64,000 nucleotides of DNA from Stigonema ocellatum SAG 48.90 = DSM 106950 (GCA_016903675.1 JADQBA010000040.1:1-64000), one strand, 5' to 3'; counted from the stretch's first letter, positions 26,506 to 35,738 are shown. Notes: generated by a model not told the origin, from the letters alone. Numbers and translations: made by a program.

Positions 26506-27405
26506 TTATTTTATTTTCCCAATTTCTCGACCAACTTTTTCAATTTCGGCGTAGTTTTCATTCTTGGTAGGAATAAATTTTCCTGCTTGTAAGAGGTCGA
26601 GAATTTCTTTTTGTTCTGGGATTTTAGGGTCTAGTTTGAAGAACGCGTTCTGTACTTTTTGGATAAAATCTTCCCCGTAGCGCTGTTTGACTTGAGGGTT
26701 AATAACCCAATGGTAGTCGTAGTAGGCAGGGGTACGCCAGATAGCTTCTACTTTGTTCAAGTCTACTTGTTTAGTATCGACGCGCTGCGACCAAACCTTT
26801 TCGTTGACAGCACCCACTTCGTAGCTTCCAGCTTCTACGAGTTTGATAGTTTTGTCATGGTCACCCGAAAAGCCCACTTGACCTTTAAAATCTGTTAATT
26901 GTAAGCCTGCTTGTTGGAGGAAGTATTGTGGCATCAAACGCCCAGATGTGGAAGATTCGCTGCCAAAGGTCAGAGTACGCCCTTTGAGTTGTTTGAGGTC
27001 GGTGATGTCTTTTAATGATTTTAGACCACTGTTTTTGTTGGCGATGAATATGGTGTGAAATTTTTCATCTACATCACGTTGGGCGATCGCTTCTGCACCA
27101 GGTACTTGCAACCTTGCCTGAACGCCAGTTAATCCCCCAAACCATACTAAGTCGAAATCTCCCACTTTAAACGCCGTCACCGCCGCTGTATAGTCAGTAA
27201 CGGGCTTGTATTGCACAGGGATGCCAAGTTCTTTCTGCAAATATGTAGCTAGTTTGGTGTACTGCCGCTGCAACTTTTCTGGATCTTGGTCGGGAATTGC
27301 CCCTGTTACTAAGGGTTTTACCCCGGAAGTCTCAGATGTTTTGGGTGAACAAGCTGTCAATGGTAGCAAAAGCAGCAACAACCCTGACAATAAAAATTTC
27401 TTCAT
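26506..27405 (-). CDS. phnD: PhnD-family periplasmic binding lipoprotein
   Basis: 299 residues. The signal peptide has a lipobox, LTAC, with the lipidated Cys19. The mature part is a PhnD/SsuA-type binding protein: TGAIPDQDPEKLQRQY, then VPVQYKPVTDY, DLVWFGGLTGVQAR and TFGSESSTSG. It delivers a small oxyanion to the PhnC/PhnE transporter. Phosphonate or phosphite is the default reading, but the AIPDQDP and WFGGLTGVQAR wording also resembles the group annotated as putative selenate transporters, so the ligand is uncertain. It is transcribed first, towards phnC and phnE. Confidence 0.88.
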   Translation of the reverse strand: MKKFLLSGLLLLLLPLTACSPKTSETSGVKPLVTGAIPDQDPEKLQRQYTKLATYLQKELGIPVQYKPVTDYTAAVTAFKVGDFDLVWFGGLTGVQARLQVPGAEAIAQRDVDEKFHTIFIANKNSGLKSLKDITDLKQLKGRTLTFGSESSTSGRLMPQYFLQQAGLQLTDFKGQVGFSGDHDKTIKLVEAGSYEVGAVNEKVWSQRVDTKQVDLNKVEAIWRTPAYYDYHWVINPQVKQRYGEDFIQKVQNAFFKLDPKIPEQKEILDLLQAGKFIPTKNENYAEIEKVGREIGKIK

Positions 27406-27550
27406 GCTTTTTCTATATAGGTCAAGATTTTATCAGCCCACTTTCTTACATCCAACCAGAACAATAGCAATTCTGTAAAGCAGTTCTGATAGCAGATTTT
27501 AAAATAAAACTCATTATTATAACATAAGTAGGTCAGCGTAAACAATTAAA

Positions 27551-27594
27551 GGTTTGTAGTAAGCGCTTTAGCGCTAAAGCGCTTACTACAAACC
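27551..27594. repeat. Perfect 44-bp palindrome
   Basis: Self-complementary along its full length with no loop: arms GGTTTGTAGTAAGCGCTTTA joined at GC. Member of the GTAGTAGCGC family. Confidence 0.95.
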
Positions 27595-27946
27595 AATGAG
27601 CGCTAACTTCACATTTCTTTACATGGTTGGGTTTATCGACCAGACGCTTTCTCTACGAGACAAAGGAAAGCACCAGAGTCTCGTAGCCCCAAGGGTCTAA
27701 TACCCCAATTTCTGCAAGTTGCCCTATTTCAGTTGGGGTTCAATCCCCATCAATTGACTCAGCGTCACCGCGTCACCGCGTCTCTTCTTTGAATATCGCC
27801 TACTTACTTACAGGGAAGCTAATAATGTCTGCACTCTTGTATTTTGCCTTAACGTTTGACACTTGATAAGACTATAGACTATAACACAAAAGAAATGCCC
27901 ATAAATTAGGTTACATGAAACTTTATCAGTTTTGGCGTACAACAAT

Positions 27947-28131
27947 GAATTATAACCAACCCATTGACAGAAATACCACAATTTGTATTTTGCTACACCT
28001 ATAACGGTCTTAGAAACCCGGTTTCTTCAAGAAACCGGGTTTTGGTCGGCTGGTGCTTAACTGAACTGTATTGAATTATAACCAACCCATTGACAGAGAT
28101 AGCACAATTAGTATTTTGCTAAACCTATAAC
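27947..28131. repeat. 59-bp direct repeat pair
   Basis: Copies at 27947-28005 and 28073-28131 begin GAATTATAACCAACCCATTG and end ACCTATAAC, with few mismatches. The 67-bp spacer carries a strong hairpin. Confidence 0.9.
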
Positions 28132-28267
28132 TATAGGCTTGTAAAAGTTTTGCATAAATGGGCTGCTTTGGAATTGGCAATTTACAGGTGTGTGCAGGAG
28201 ATAGATAGGGAGAATCATAATCTTCGTAAATGAATAAAGCAAAAAAATATCACCAAGGATAAATAAG

Positions 28268-28624
28268 GTGAACAATATGTATTTTGAATACCAAAACTTA
28301 GTCACAAAAACAAATGTTAATCAACCAACCCAAACTGAAGTCAAACCACATGGATTAGTTACTTGTGAAGCGATGTCTCTGATTTCCCTAGGCTTTGTCA
28401 TTGGTTGGGCAGGTTTGTTTCTGACGCTGTCTAAAATGAGGACAGTGGCACTAGATAAGATTAATGTTAATACAAAATCCTTGCATAAAATTCGCTGTAA
28501 AAAGTGCCAATTCTTTTCAAACAATCGTTATCTCAAGTGTGCTGTACAACCTGGAATAGTTCTCACCAAAGAAGCGGAGAATTGCCCTGACTATTGTCCC
28601 AGTAATGACAAATTTCGCCACTGA
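28268..28624 (+). CDS. Hypothetical membrane protein with C-terminal Cys cluster
   Basis: 118 residues from a GTG start (ATG at 28277 also possible), preceded by a weak SD (AAGGATAAATAAGG). One transmembrane helix at about 37-55 (AMSLISLGFVIGWAGLFL). The C-terminal part has six Cys: CKKCQFF, LKCAVQP, NCPDYCP, a plausible metal-binding or disulfide domain. Function unknown; similar small proteins occur across filamentous cyanobacteria. It stands alone. Confidence 0.65.
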   Translation: MNNMYFEYQNLVTKTNVNQPTQTEVKPHGLVTCEAMSLISLGFVIGWAGLFLTLSKMRTVALDKINVNTKSLHKIRCKKCQFFSNNRYLKCAVQPGIVLTKEAENCPDYCPSNDKFRH

Positions 28625-28867
28625 ACATCTCCCATGTATTTCGGTGCGTGAGAAATCTTGGGTTTCGTTCATCAACCCAACCTTGAATGTACCTCACACC
28701 AATGTCCCCCTTATCCCCCTTGTCCCCCCGCCCCTTTGGGTTCGTCAAAAGTCAAAAGTCAAAAGTCAAAAGTGTTTTGAATTTTGACTTTTTAATTTTG
28801 AATTTCCGCGTAGCGGCTTGTCCCCCTTATCCCCTCTGTTCAGATATCAAATAGGATTCAGTAGTTA
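28625..28867. other. Dispersed repeat with GTCAAAA and GTCCCCCTT units
   Basis: GTCAAAA heptamers repeat four times (about 28745-28771), flanked by GTCCCCCTT-type blocks and the palindrome CCGCGTAGCGG. The same ordered motifs occur in inverse orientation at 41012-41170. No gene. Confidence 0.65.
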
Positions 28868-31396
28868 TCAGCCATCACTGCGCAACTTCTTTAACACCTC
28901 AGGCGTAAACGGATTTTTACCTACACGTAAAGCATCAACCCATCCCTGAACCTGCTTTTTACCCTCAGCAGAAATATCCTTAGATTGAATATAAACTTCA
29001 AAATCTGCAATTGCTCCTTTTTTATCTCCCGCTAACGCCTTAGCCAAACCACGCACTGCTTTAGCAGATGCTTCTTCTTTCTTAGAAGCAAGGGCAACTG
29101 CTTTTTCACAGGCAAACATGACATCAGCAGCTTGGTTATATAAACTACCACCAAAACAGATACTTTGCCAAGATTGGGCAGAGATTTTCAATGTAGAGTC
29201 CAGTTTCTGTGCTTCAGTATACTTCTCAATCCCTTTTTTAACATCACCCTGCTTTGCCAGTTCCTCACCTTGCTGAATTAAGGCTGGTGCGACAAGTTTT
29301 TTAGCAACAGCTTCTGGGTTATTTTTGACGGCTTGTGTGTCTGGGTCTAAATCTACTTTGGGATCAAGTTGCTGTGCTTGTTTCAACTTCGCTATTGTGC
29401 CTGTCAAATCTCCATCCTTTGCCTTTTCTTTGGCTTGAGTAACATAGGCTGGGGCTGCTTTTACCTCTGGGTTAATTACTAATTTAGGTTTCCAGGCATT
29501 AGCTTTTTTGAACTTTGCCACTGCACCCTCAAAATCACCATCCTGGGCTAACTTTTCTCCTTGGGTTACTAAACTATCTGCTGCTACTATTAACAGAGAT
29601 TTGTTTTGATTTTGACATTGTTCTAATTCCTCTAAAGTTTCTGGATGAGAAATCAAGTAACCTTGTAACCAGCCACACCCCAAGGTCAGTAGGTTTTCTA
29701 AATTCAAATTCCACAACTTGACGGTGTTGTCCCCACTTGCTGTGGCAATGGTTTTGCCGTCGGGGCTGAATGCCACACTATTGACTCTACTGCTATGGCC
29801 TTTGAGGGTTTGCAGTGGTTGCCCTGAAAGATTCCACAACTTGACGGTGTTGTCAGAACTTGCTGTGGCAATGGTTTTGCCGTCGGGGCTGAATGCCACA
29901 CCCCAGACATAACTGCTATGGCCTTCTAGTCGGTTACGTTCATGGACACCGTAGACAACCTGCTGGAGATTTGCTAATACCCGCATACGGTTATCTTCTT
30001 CCGCATCTTTACCTAATTTATTGAGTTTTTGAGCTGCCTTCAAGCCCTCTATTAAAGCCTCGATATCATTTCCACCGGAAATCAAGAGATTTTCTGAGGT
30101 GAGACTTTGGGCAAAGAGTTGAGCATTTGCTTTTTGTTTCTGGGCCTCATGTGTCTCTTTCTCGGCTTCACGTGTACGGTCGAAAGCGTACTGTGCCAAG
30201 ACTGCCATTAAAATAGAGAACACTGACAAAGTTGCAATTAAAGGCAAAGCAGGCTTGAGACGCTGCCACAAATTTTCGGGCAAATGTTCCCAAATCCAGT
30301 GCTGATCAAACACGTGTCGATAAATGCCATTGCGGACAACCAAAGTATTCCCATGGCGACGTACCACACCCGACAGCTTCAGGTGAGATTTCACTAAAGA
30401 CTGTTCCTCATCCACAACCTTACGCTTACCCCGGTGGATATGGCGGTAAACAGACAAAACTTCTTTCTCCAAACCTTGCGGTGCGCGTTTCGTCAGCATA
30501 TCCCGCACAAACTGCAAGTTATTGTCTTGTTCACTCATGACCCCAAAAAAGCTGCTGCTGACTATTTGGTCTAGTTCTTTTTCTGTGAGACTCACTTGCA
30601 AAGACTGACGCGGAGAACTTCCTGGTGTCGCGACATTTCTCTGTGTCAAAGCTTTCACCACGGCACCACAAAGACGCTGCGTTAAGTACGGGTGTCCTCC
30701 CGTCCACTTCAATACCCATCGTAACACTTGCAGAGCTTCAGTGTCAGGCAAACCCAATCCATAAGCCAAGGGTAAGGCTTCGTCAAAGGTAAAATCCGTT
30801 AAATCCACCCGCTGTCCGATATTAAAAGGAGTACGCTTGGCATCGCGGATTAAATCGCCTGGAGTCGCTACCCCCATCAACACAAAGGAGAGGCGGTGAA
30901 ATTCAGGGTTCGTGGCACGGGCAACATAAAGGTAGCGAACTGCGGTAAAAAAATCATCGGTAAAATCTAAGCTGAGGGTGGAATCAATTTCATCTACGAA
31001 AATCACCACTTTCTGAGTTACTTCAGCCAGCAATACCTTTTCAAAGAACAGTGTTAACCGTTGGGAAACTCCTAAATGTTCGTGTTGTTGCCACCAACTT
31101 ATCACATCTGTCTCAAACATGAGTTGGTCATCCAGCTTCACCAAGAAGCCAAAATACCACTGTTCTGCTGTCACCTGTGCTCCTAATTCTTGCAGGTCAA
31201 CGATGACTGCTTGAATGCCCTCTGCTTGCAGTGTTTGTGCTGTGCTTACCATCAGGCTAGATTTGCCCATTTGCCGTGGCGTGAGGACATAGGAAAAAAT
31301 TGCATCTTGACAAAGTTTTAGTAGTTCGTCATCTGCGCGACGAGGAATGTATACGCCACCCCCTGCTTGTACGGTTCCTCCGAAGGTATAGGTCAT
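28868..31396 (-). CDS. AAA-like ATPase with transmembrane helix, WD40 and helical repeats
   Basis: 842 residues. An N-terminal AAA_35-type ATPase has Walker A TPRQMGKSS (Lys45), Walker B VIFVDEID (Asp135, Glu136) and the TGGHPYLTQ motif near residue 232. A winged-helix-like linker follows, then one transmembrane helix at about 383-403. A charged helix leads to two WD40 repeats (about 490-523 and 531-564; each GHSS...VAFSPDGKTIATAS.DNTVKLWN). The C-terminal 250 residues hold repeated helical units (GDFEGAVAKFKKA, GDLTGTIAKLKQA, GDVKKGIEKYTEA). Such proteins normally carry a full propeller of 7 or 14 WD repeats, so this looks contracted. It is probably a membrane-anchored signalling STAND-like ATPase. 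The CHAT-TIR-AAA gene lies upstream on the same strand. Confidence 0.88.
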   Translation of the reverse strand: MTYTFGGTVQAGGGVYIPRRADDELLKLCQDAIFSYVLTPRQMGKSSLMVSTAQTLQAEGIQAVIVDLQELGAQVTAEQWYFGFLVKLDDQLMFETDVISWWQQHEHLGVSQRLTLFFEKVLLAEVTQKVVIFVDEIDSTLSLDFTDDFFTAVRYLYVARATNPEFHRLSFVLMGVATPGDLIRDAKRTPFNIGQRVDLTDFTFDEALPLAYGLGLPDTEALQVLRWVLKWTGGHPYLTQRLCGAVVKALTQRNVATPGSSPRQSLQVSLTEKELDQIVSSSFFGVMSEQDNNLQFVRDMLTKRAPQGLEKEVLSVYRHIHRGKRKVVDEEQSLVKSHLKLSGVVRRHGNTLVVRNGIYRHVFDQHWIWEHLPENLWQRLKPALPLIATLSVFSILMAVLAQYAFDRTREAEKETHEAQKQKANAQLFAQSLTSENLLISGGNDIEALIEGLKAAQKLNKLGKDAEEDNRMRVLANLQQVVYGVHERNRLEGHSSYVWGVAFSPDGKTIATASSDNTVKLWNLSGQPLQTLKGHSSRVNSVAFSPDGKTIATASGDNTVKLWNLNLENLLTLGCGWLQGYLISHPETLEELEQCQNQNKSLLIVAADSLVTQGEKLAQDGDFEGAVAKFKKANAWKPKLVINPEVKAAPAYVTQAKEKAKDGDLTGTIAKLKQAQQLDPKVDLDPDTQAVKNNPEAVAKKLVAPALIQQGEELAKQGDVKKGIEKYTEAQKLDSTLKISAQSWQSICFGGSLYNQAADVMFACEKAVALASKKEEASAKAVRGLAKALAGDKKGAIADFEVYIQSKDISAEGKKQVQGWVDALRVGKNPFTPEVLKKLRSDG

Positions 31397-31659
31397 AATA
31401 ATTCGTAATTTGTAATTCGTAGTTCGTAATTATTTCTGTTGTGGTCAAAGAAGATTTATTTAACGAACCTTTAGCACCAGGCCTCGAAAGACTTGCTTCT
31501 TCTTCTCCCAAGGGGAGACGCTGCGCGAACGTGTTCTTCGTGCCTTCGTGGTTTAAAAAGATTTTTGAACCGCGAAGACGCGAAGAACACGAAGGTTAGA
31601 TATGGAAAATCGGACGTAATTTTCTTTTGAATTCTCGTGCAGCAAGTGACTCCCCATTT
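31397..31659. repeat. Inverted-repeat element between the two AAA genes
   Basis: The segment at 31497-31625 carries CTTCGTGCCTTCGTGG and its partner CGAAGACGCGAAGAACACG, related in inverse orientation to 26052-26185. A GTAATTCGTAATT stretch lies beside it. No gene. Confidence 0.6.
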
Positions 31660-33777
31660 TCAACATAAATGCTCCTGGAAAAAATCAGCGTATAGTTGAC
31701 AGCGAGGTAGTACGATACGCCCTTCGCGACGGACTAAACCTGCACCCCGCAGGCGAAAGAAAGTTCGCTCGTCGTTGCAGGTGTTCTGGCGAATGACTTG
31801 CAGTATGCCTTGCACTAATTCTTGTTTGTCGTGTAGTCTAAAGAGGTGGTTACGTAGGTGATTGCCAAAGGGACCATGATCTGAGGTAGCGTTGGTAATG
31901 ACTTGGGCGGTGGAGAAGCGTTGGCTGGCTATCAAGTAGAGGGCAAGGCGCACTAAATAGGGATGTCCACCTAGTAAGACCATGATTTGTTGTTCCTCTC
32001 TGGGGTTCAGGGGTGAACCGTGACGGCGGTTTAAGTCAGCTATCTGTGTTGGTGTAAAGTCCTCTAGTTCTATCACCTGCCCAACGTTAAAGGGTGATTG
32101 GTTGAGATTATCAATGAGCTGGTATGGTTCAGTGGAGGTGACAAGGGCCAGATCTAGTCGCTTCCAAATCGGACTCGTTGCGCGTTGGTTGTGCCAGCTT
32201 CTCAACATCCCAAAGAAATCAGAACGAAAATCGGTGTCAAACAGGCGTTCTACCTCGTCCATTGCTAAGACTAGGGGGTTGTCAATCTCTTTCAACAAAT
32301 AGCGACTCATATACCGGGTGCAACGCTGGCTATTGCCTAGGGGCATTTTCCAATACTCATCAACTCGATCTGCCATTTCCAACTCATCAGTCAGCCAGGT
32401 GCAGAACTGGTGAAAGAAGAGTTCGGCATTGGTGAGGGCAGCTTTGTCAAATAACTGAAAATCTAGGAAGGCAACACGCTTACCTTTATGAACCGCAGCG
32501 TCTATTGTGCGGATTAACAATGAACTCTTGCCCATCTGCCGGGGTCCCTTGATTGTTATTGTCACACCTTGTTGCTCGATTGTCTCTAGGGCAATGGAAT
32601 CAGAAGGGCGTTCTACATAAAAAGCAGATTGGCTGTCCATAGTTCCTTCGGGCATTTCGAGTCTCACTGGCTGTGCTGAAGGAAAGGGTTGGGGAAAGAG
32701 TAATGGCTGATGAGTCTGGAGTAAGTCAGCTTTAGCTTGCTCTTGGTCAATGTTCAATTTACCCCCAGAGACAGCCTGCATTAACTCTGCAATCAAGGAC
32801 GGTGTATCCTCCGCACTTTGCCAGAAAGCCCAGTTGATATGATTCAGGTAGACGTTGAGGGGGTACTGGAACGGCTCGCGATACGCTAAACGTACTGGCA
32901 AAATAGTGGGTCGTCCTCCCTGTATTTTTGCTAGGTCATGTGCTAAAGTTATCTCAGTCTCTACCATTTCGCTGTTGATTGACTCTGCTGAAAGAAAAAC
33001 AATGAAATAATCAGCTTGACGAATTTGCGCTTCTATGCATTCTGCCCAGTGGGTGCCTACCACCATGGTCTGGTCAATAAAGACATCGTGCTGTTGGGAA
33101 AGTTCTTGCAAGAGTTGCAAAGCGATTGGTTCATCTGGCTGGGCATCGCGTTTGTAACTGATAAATATATGCTTTTTGAGTTGAATCCCTTGCCCAGCAG
33201 TGTCTTGCTGGGGAATAGTTCTTTTCCTGCTTTTGACTACTGGGATAGCAAAGTCTGGAATCCCCTCTAAATCAATAGCACTACAGCCAAATTCATAGGC
33301 ATCCTCATAGGTTCTATCAGCGCCTAATGCGTCATAAAACCCAACCGCAAACTCAATTGCTGCGCGATCTGCGATCGCCTTATTCATACCCACTACGCAG
33401 TCAACATGCTGGTGAATTGCTTCAGCTTGCGCCTCACTATAGCAGGCATTTAACAAGACACATTCTACCTTGCCCTGAAATAATTTAAACAGCCTTGCCA
33501 GTGAGTCTGTACTCACCAGATGTACTTCGCCAGAGTTATTTTGTAAAGCTAAACCCCCAGCGCCCTGTCCATGACCACTAAAGTGAACAATATGAGGTTC
33601 GTGATCCAAAAGCGCACGACGTAAATCATCAGGACGCACTGCCCATATAGTGATAATTTCAAACTTGTCTCTGCTTCTAGCGCGTTTTAACCCAGCCTGA
33701 ATTTCCCGCACCTCTTCATCCAGACGCAGTTTTGCTGTATTTATGGGATTGGCTGACAAAATCAGGATTTTCTTCAC
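31660..33777 (-). CDS. CHAT-TIR-AAA fusion protein
   Basis: 705 residues from a GTG start. Residues 1-185 form a CHAT (caspase-like) domain with catalytic His69 in HFSGHG and Cys112 in NACYSE. Residues 202-335 form a TIR domain: HIFISYKRD opens it, followed by FIDQTMVVGTHW, DYFIVFLSAESINSEM and the candidate NADase Glu275 in VETEITLA. Residues about 385-620 are an AAA_35-type ATPase with Walker A GPRQMGKSS (Lys417), Walker B LVLAMDEVE (Asp507, Glu508), and the LLGGHPYLV motif. A short winged-helix tail follows. Two potentially lethal effector domains on one ATPase suggest a sensor-switch-effector protein in conflict or programmed death; this is inference. No membrane helix. Confidence 0.9.
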   Translation of the reverse strand: MKKILILSANPINTAKLRLDEEVREIQAGLKRARSRDKFEIITIWAVRPDDLRRALLDHEPHIVHFSGHGQGAGGLALQNNSGEVHLVSTDSLARLFKLFQGKVECVLLNACYSEAQAEAIHQHVDCVVGMNKAIADRAAIEFAVGFYDALGADRTYEDAYEFGCSAIDLEGIPDFAIPVVKSRKRTIPQQDTAGQGIQLKKHIFISYKRDAQPDEPIALQLLQELSQQHDVFIDQTMVVGTHWAECIEAQIRQADYFIVFLSAESINSEMVETEITLAHDLAKIQGGRPTILPVRLAYREPFQYPLNVYLNHINWAFWQSAEDTPSLIAELMQAVSGGKLNIDQEQAKADLLQTHQPLLFPQPFPSAQPVRLEMPEGTMDSQSAFYVERPSDSIALETIEQQGVTITIKGPRQMGKSSLLIRTIDAAVHKGKRVAFLDFQLFDKAALTNAELFFHQFCTWLTDELEMADRVDEYWKMPLGNSQRCTRYMSRYLLKEIDNPLVLAMDEVERLFDTDFRSDFFGMLRSWHNQRATSPIWKRLDLALVTSTEPYQLIDNLNQSPFNVGQVIELEDFTPTQIADLNRRHGSPLNPREEQQIMVLLGGHPYLVRLALYLIASQRFSTAQVITNATSDHGPFGNHLRNHLFRLHDKQELVQGILQVIRQNTCNDERTFFRLRGAGLVRREGRIVLPRCQLYADFFQEHLC

Positions 33778-34144
33778 GGTGCTATCTACTCCTGATATGA
33801 GTCTAGGTTTTTTGACTCACATGCAGTCTACTACAGTCTAGCTTTAGACAAATACGGTTTAGTTAAGAAAAATTTATCCTTTTCAGCGCAAAAAAGCGTG
33901 GTTTAATCGGCGCTAAAGCCCTACTACGAACTAAGAAGCTATCTGGCGAACCACTAGCACTAGTTGGGGCAATAGTGTCAAAATAATTCGTAATTGATAA
34001 TTCGTAAAGCGAAGTAGGTCTGGGATATCCTGACTGGGAGGATATAAAATAAGGAAGGTAACTTTGTCAGCTACCCAATGTTGCCAACCTTTATTTTTTC
34101 CATTTAAAAGCCAATACCTGAGCCAGTCAACCGTATACATAACC
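33778..34144. other. Divergent intergenic region
   Basis: Between the minus-strand CHAT-TIR gene and the plus-strand antitoxin. It contains an incomplete GTAGTAGCGC-family palindrome (about 33909-33930). No gene seen. Promoters for both neighbours should be here. Confidence 0.45.
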
Positions 34145-34384
34145 ATGAATGTACAACTTGTTAACTCCCTCGTAGAAGTGGTACTAAACCTCTCCCCTGA
34201 AGAGCAAAAACTCTTTCAAGAAAAGCTTAGTAATAAGCATTTAATTTTACGAGCTAGTAAGCCTCTAACATCAGAAGAGAGATTGTTACTTTGGCAAGAA
34301 TGGATAGATACAGCACCAAAAAGTTATGCCAACCTCTCTGATGAAGCTCTGCGTCGAGAAAACATCTATGATGATGAAGTATGA
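34145..34384 (+). CDS. Antitoxin of a PIN-type toxin-antitoxin pair
   Basis: 79 residues from the ATG at 34145 (an upstream frame start at 34064 adds an unrelated Cys-rich stretch). It opens MNVQLVNSLVEVVLNLSPEE, a helical segment typical of short cyanobacterial antitoxins, then a charged tail with LTSEERLLLWQEWID. The stop overlaps the toxin ATG (ATGA), the usual coupling. It should bind and neutralise the toxin and repress its own promoter. Confidence 0.8.
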   Translation: MNVQLVNSLVEVVLNLSPEEQKLFQEKLSNKHLILRASKPLTSEERLLLWQEWIDTAPKSYANLSDEALRRENIYDDEV

Positions 34385-34827
34385 CTCATTATTTATTAGA
34401 TACCAATATCCTGTTACGCTCAAGGGATATAGCTTCACCCGATTACAATCTTGTCGAGAGGACAATAAAGCATCTAATATCTAATTATCATCGATGTTTT
34501 ATTACATCTCAAGTTTTAATTGAATTTTGGGTTGTAGCCACTCGTCCTGTTGCTGTAAATGGATTAGGATGGACACCACAAGAAGCTGAACGAGCAGTAA
34601 AAATGCTAATAAATCAGTTTGAGTGGCTAGAAGAAACACCAGATATATTTCGCCTTTGGTTTAGCCTCGCTACAACTCACAAGATTTCAGGTAAACGCAG
34701 CCACGATTTACGCATACTTGCTGTAATGCTTGCTCATAACATCAGCCATATTCTTACTTTAAACCCAAAAGACTTTGTAGCAGTTGAAGGAATTACTATT
34801 ATTCACCCCAACAGCATAAACAGCTAG
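34381..34827 (+). CDS. PIN-domain ribonuclease toxin (VapC type)
   Basis: 148 residues, normal length. PIN pattern: LLDTNILLRS with the first Asp, VLIEFWVVATRP with the conserved Glu, then SHDLRILAVMLAHNIS with the third acidic residue and LTLNPKDF (the usual T-x-(N/D)-x-x-D-F end). It should cleave RNA, commonly tRNA, when freed from the antitoxin. It appears intact, in contrast with three broken PIN/HicA toxins elsewhere in this window. Confidence 0.88.
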   Translation: MTHYLLDTNILLRSRDIASPDYNLVERTIKHLISNYHRCFITSQVLIEFWVVATRPVAVNGLGWTPQEAERAVKMLINQFEWLEETPDIFRLWFSLATTHKISGKRSHDLRILAVMLAHNISHILTLNPKDFVAVEGITIIHPNSINS

Positions 34828-35151
34828 AGGCTAGTACCGCTGCGCGTTCGTCAAAAGTCAAAAGCCAAGAAAATAAAGCTTTTAATCTCTTGCTCATGGT
34901 CAGCTTATTTCCGCCGCGTTGTACTAAGCAAATCTACTTGAGCGTAGGCGTAGCCTAGAACCGCTGCGCGGAATTCGGAATTATCATGTATCATATGTAA
35001 CGACAACTTAGCTTTATGGACAGCATCAATAAAAAACTCTCAATCAGTGGTCTGTGATAGCATAAATGGCAATTATTTCGTTTAACAAATAACCACCTAA
35101 CACATAAAGTGCAATGTACGGACATTAACCTAAAATCAACACCACAAAGCA
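34828..35151. other. Intergenic region, no feature seen
   Basis: Contains copies of the short motif CCGCTGCGCG (two, near 34842 and 34961) and AGTCAAAAG fragments, but no gene or clear structure. The promoter of the following hypothetical gene should be in its AT-rich end. Confidence 0.35.
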
Positions 35152-35484
35152 ATGAAAATATTACCAAATATCAAACCAAGAGACCAAAATCCAAATCGTG
35201 ATGGGTATGACGACAACGAACCAGCACTACCACCAGAAAAGTGTCAGCATATAAAAATCGTTGATTGTGACCAGCCAGTGCAGCGTGTTTTCTATGAATG
35301 CTACAACTGTAGACAAGGGCTAATCAGTGAGTGTACTGGGAAACCACTACTAGAAGAGTACAAAGGACGCCTCCAAGAACAACAAATACCAGTGAGGTGT
35401 CCCACTTGCTTTAAAACTGCTATCCGACTGATCACAGGAGAAGTGCTATCGACAACTGCTATTCCTTCACCCTGGGGTGACTAA
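35152..35484 (+). CDS. Hypothetical protein with zinc-ribbon-like cysteines
   Basis: 110 residues with Cys in CQHIKIVDC, ECYNC, ISEC and CPTC, spaced like one or two metal-binding ribbons. The N-terminus is polar with DQNPNRDGYDD. No membrane helix or signal peptide. Function unknown. Nothing nearby hints at its role; the next gene starts 255 bases away on the same strand after repeat-like DNA. Confidence 0.6.
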   Translation: MKILPNIKPRDQNPNRDGYDDNEPALPPEKCQHIKIVDCDQPVQRVFYECYNCRQGLISECTGKPLLEEYKGRLQEQQIPVRCPTCFKTAIRLITGEVLSTTAIPSPWGD

Positions 35485-35738
35485 TACCATACTGACTACT
35501 GTTAACGGTTGACTGTCAACCGTTAACAGCCCTGCATCATTTGTTCATAACTCAAATAGGATTGCAGTAGATTAAGATTACTCCCAACACGAGTGCAAGA
35601 TTACCTATCTTCTTCTTGATTTTCTTGGCGTCCTTGGCGTCTTGGCGGTTCATTAAATTAGGTATTCTTCGAGCGGGACAGGAGTAGTCCCAAAACGGCA
35701 TAGACTTTTTATTATAAAGCTGAAACTTATAGGTTGCT

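Larger units (their letters stand above)
27406..28267. other. Long divergent intergenic region with repeats
   Basis: No gene in 860 bases. It holds a perfect 44-bp palindrome (27551-27594), a 59-bp direct repeat (27947-28005 and 28073-28131), and between those a GAAACCCGGTTTC hairpin (28014-28042). The phnD promoter should lie near 27410-27500. Confidence 0.6.
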
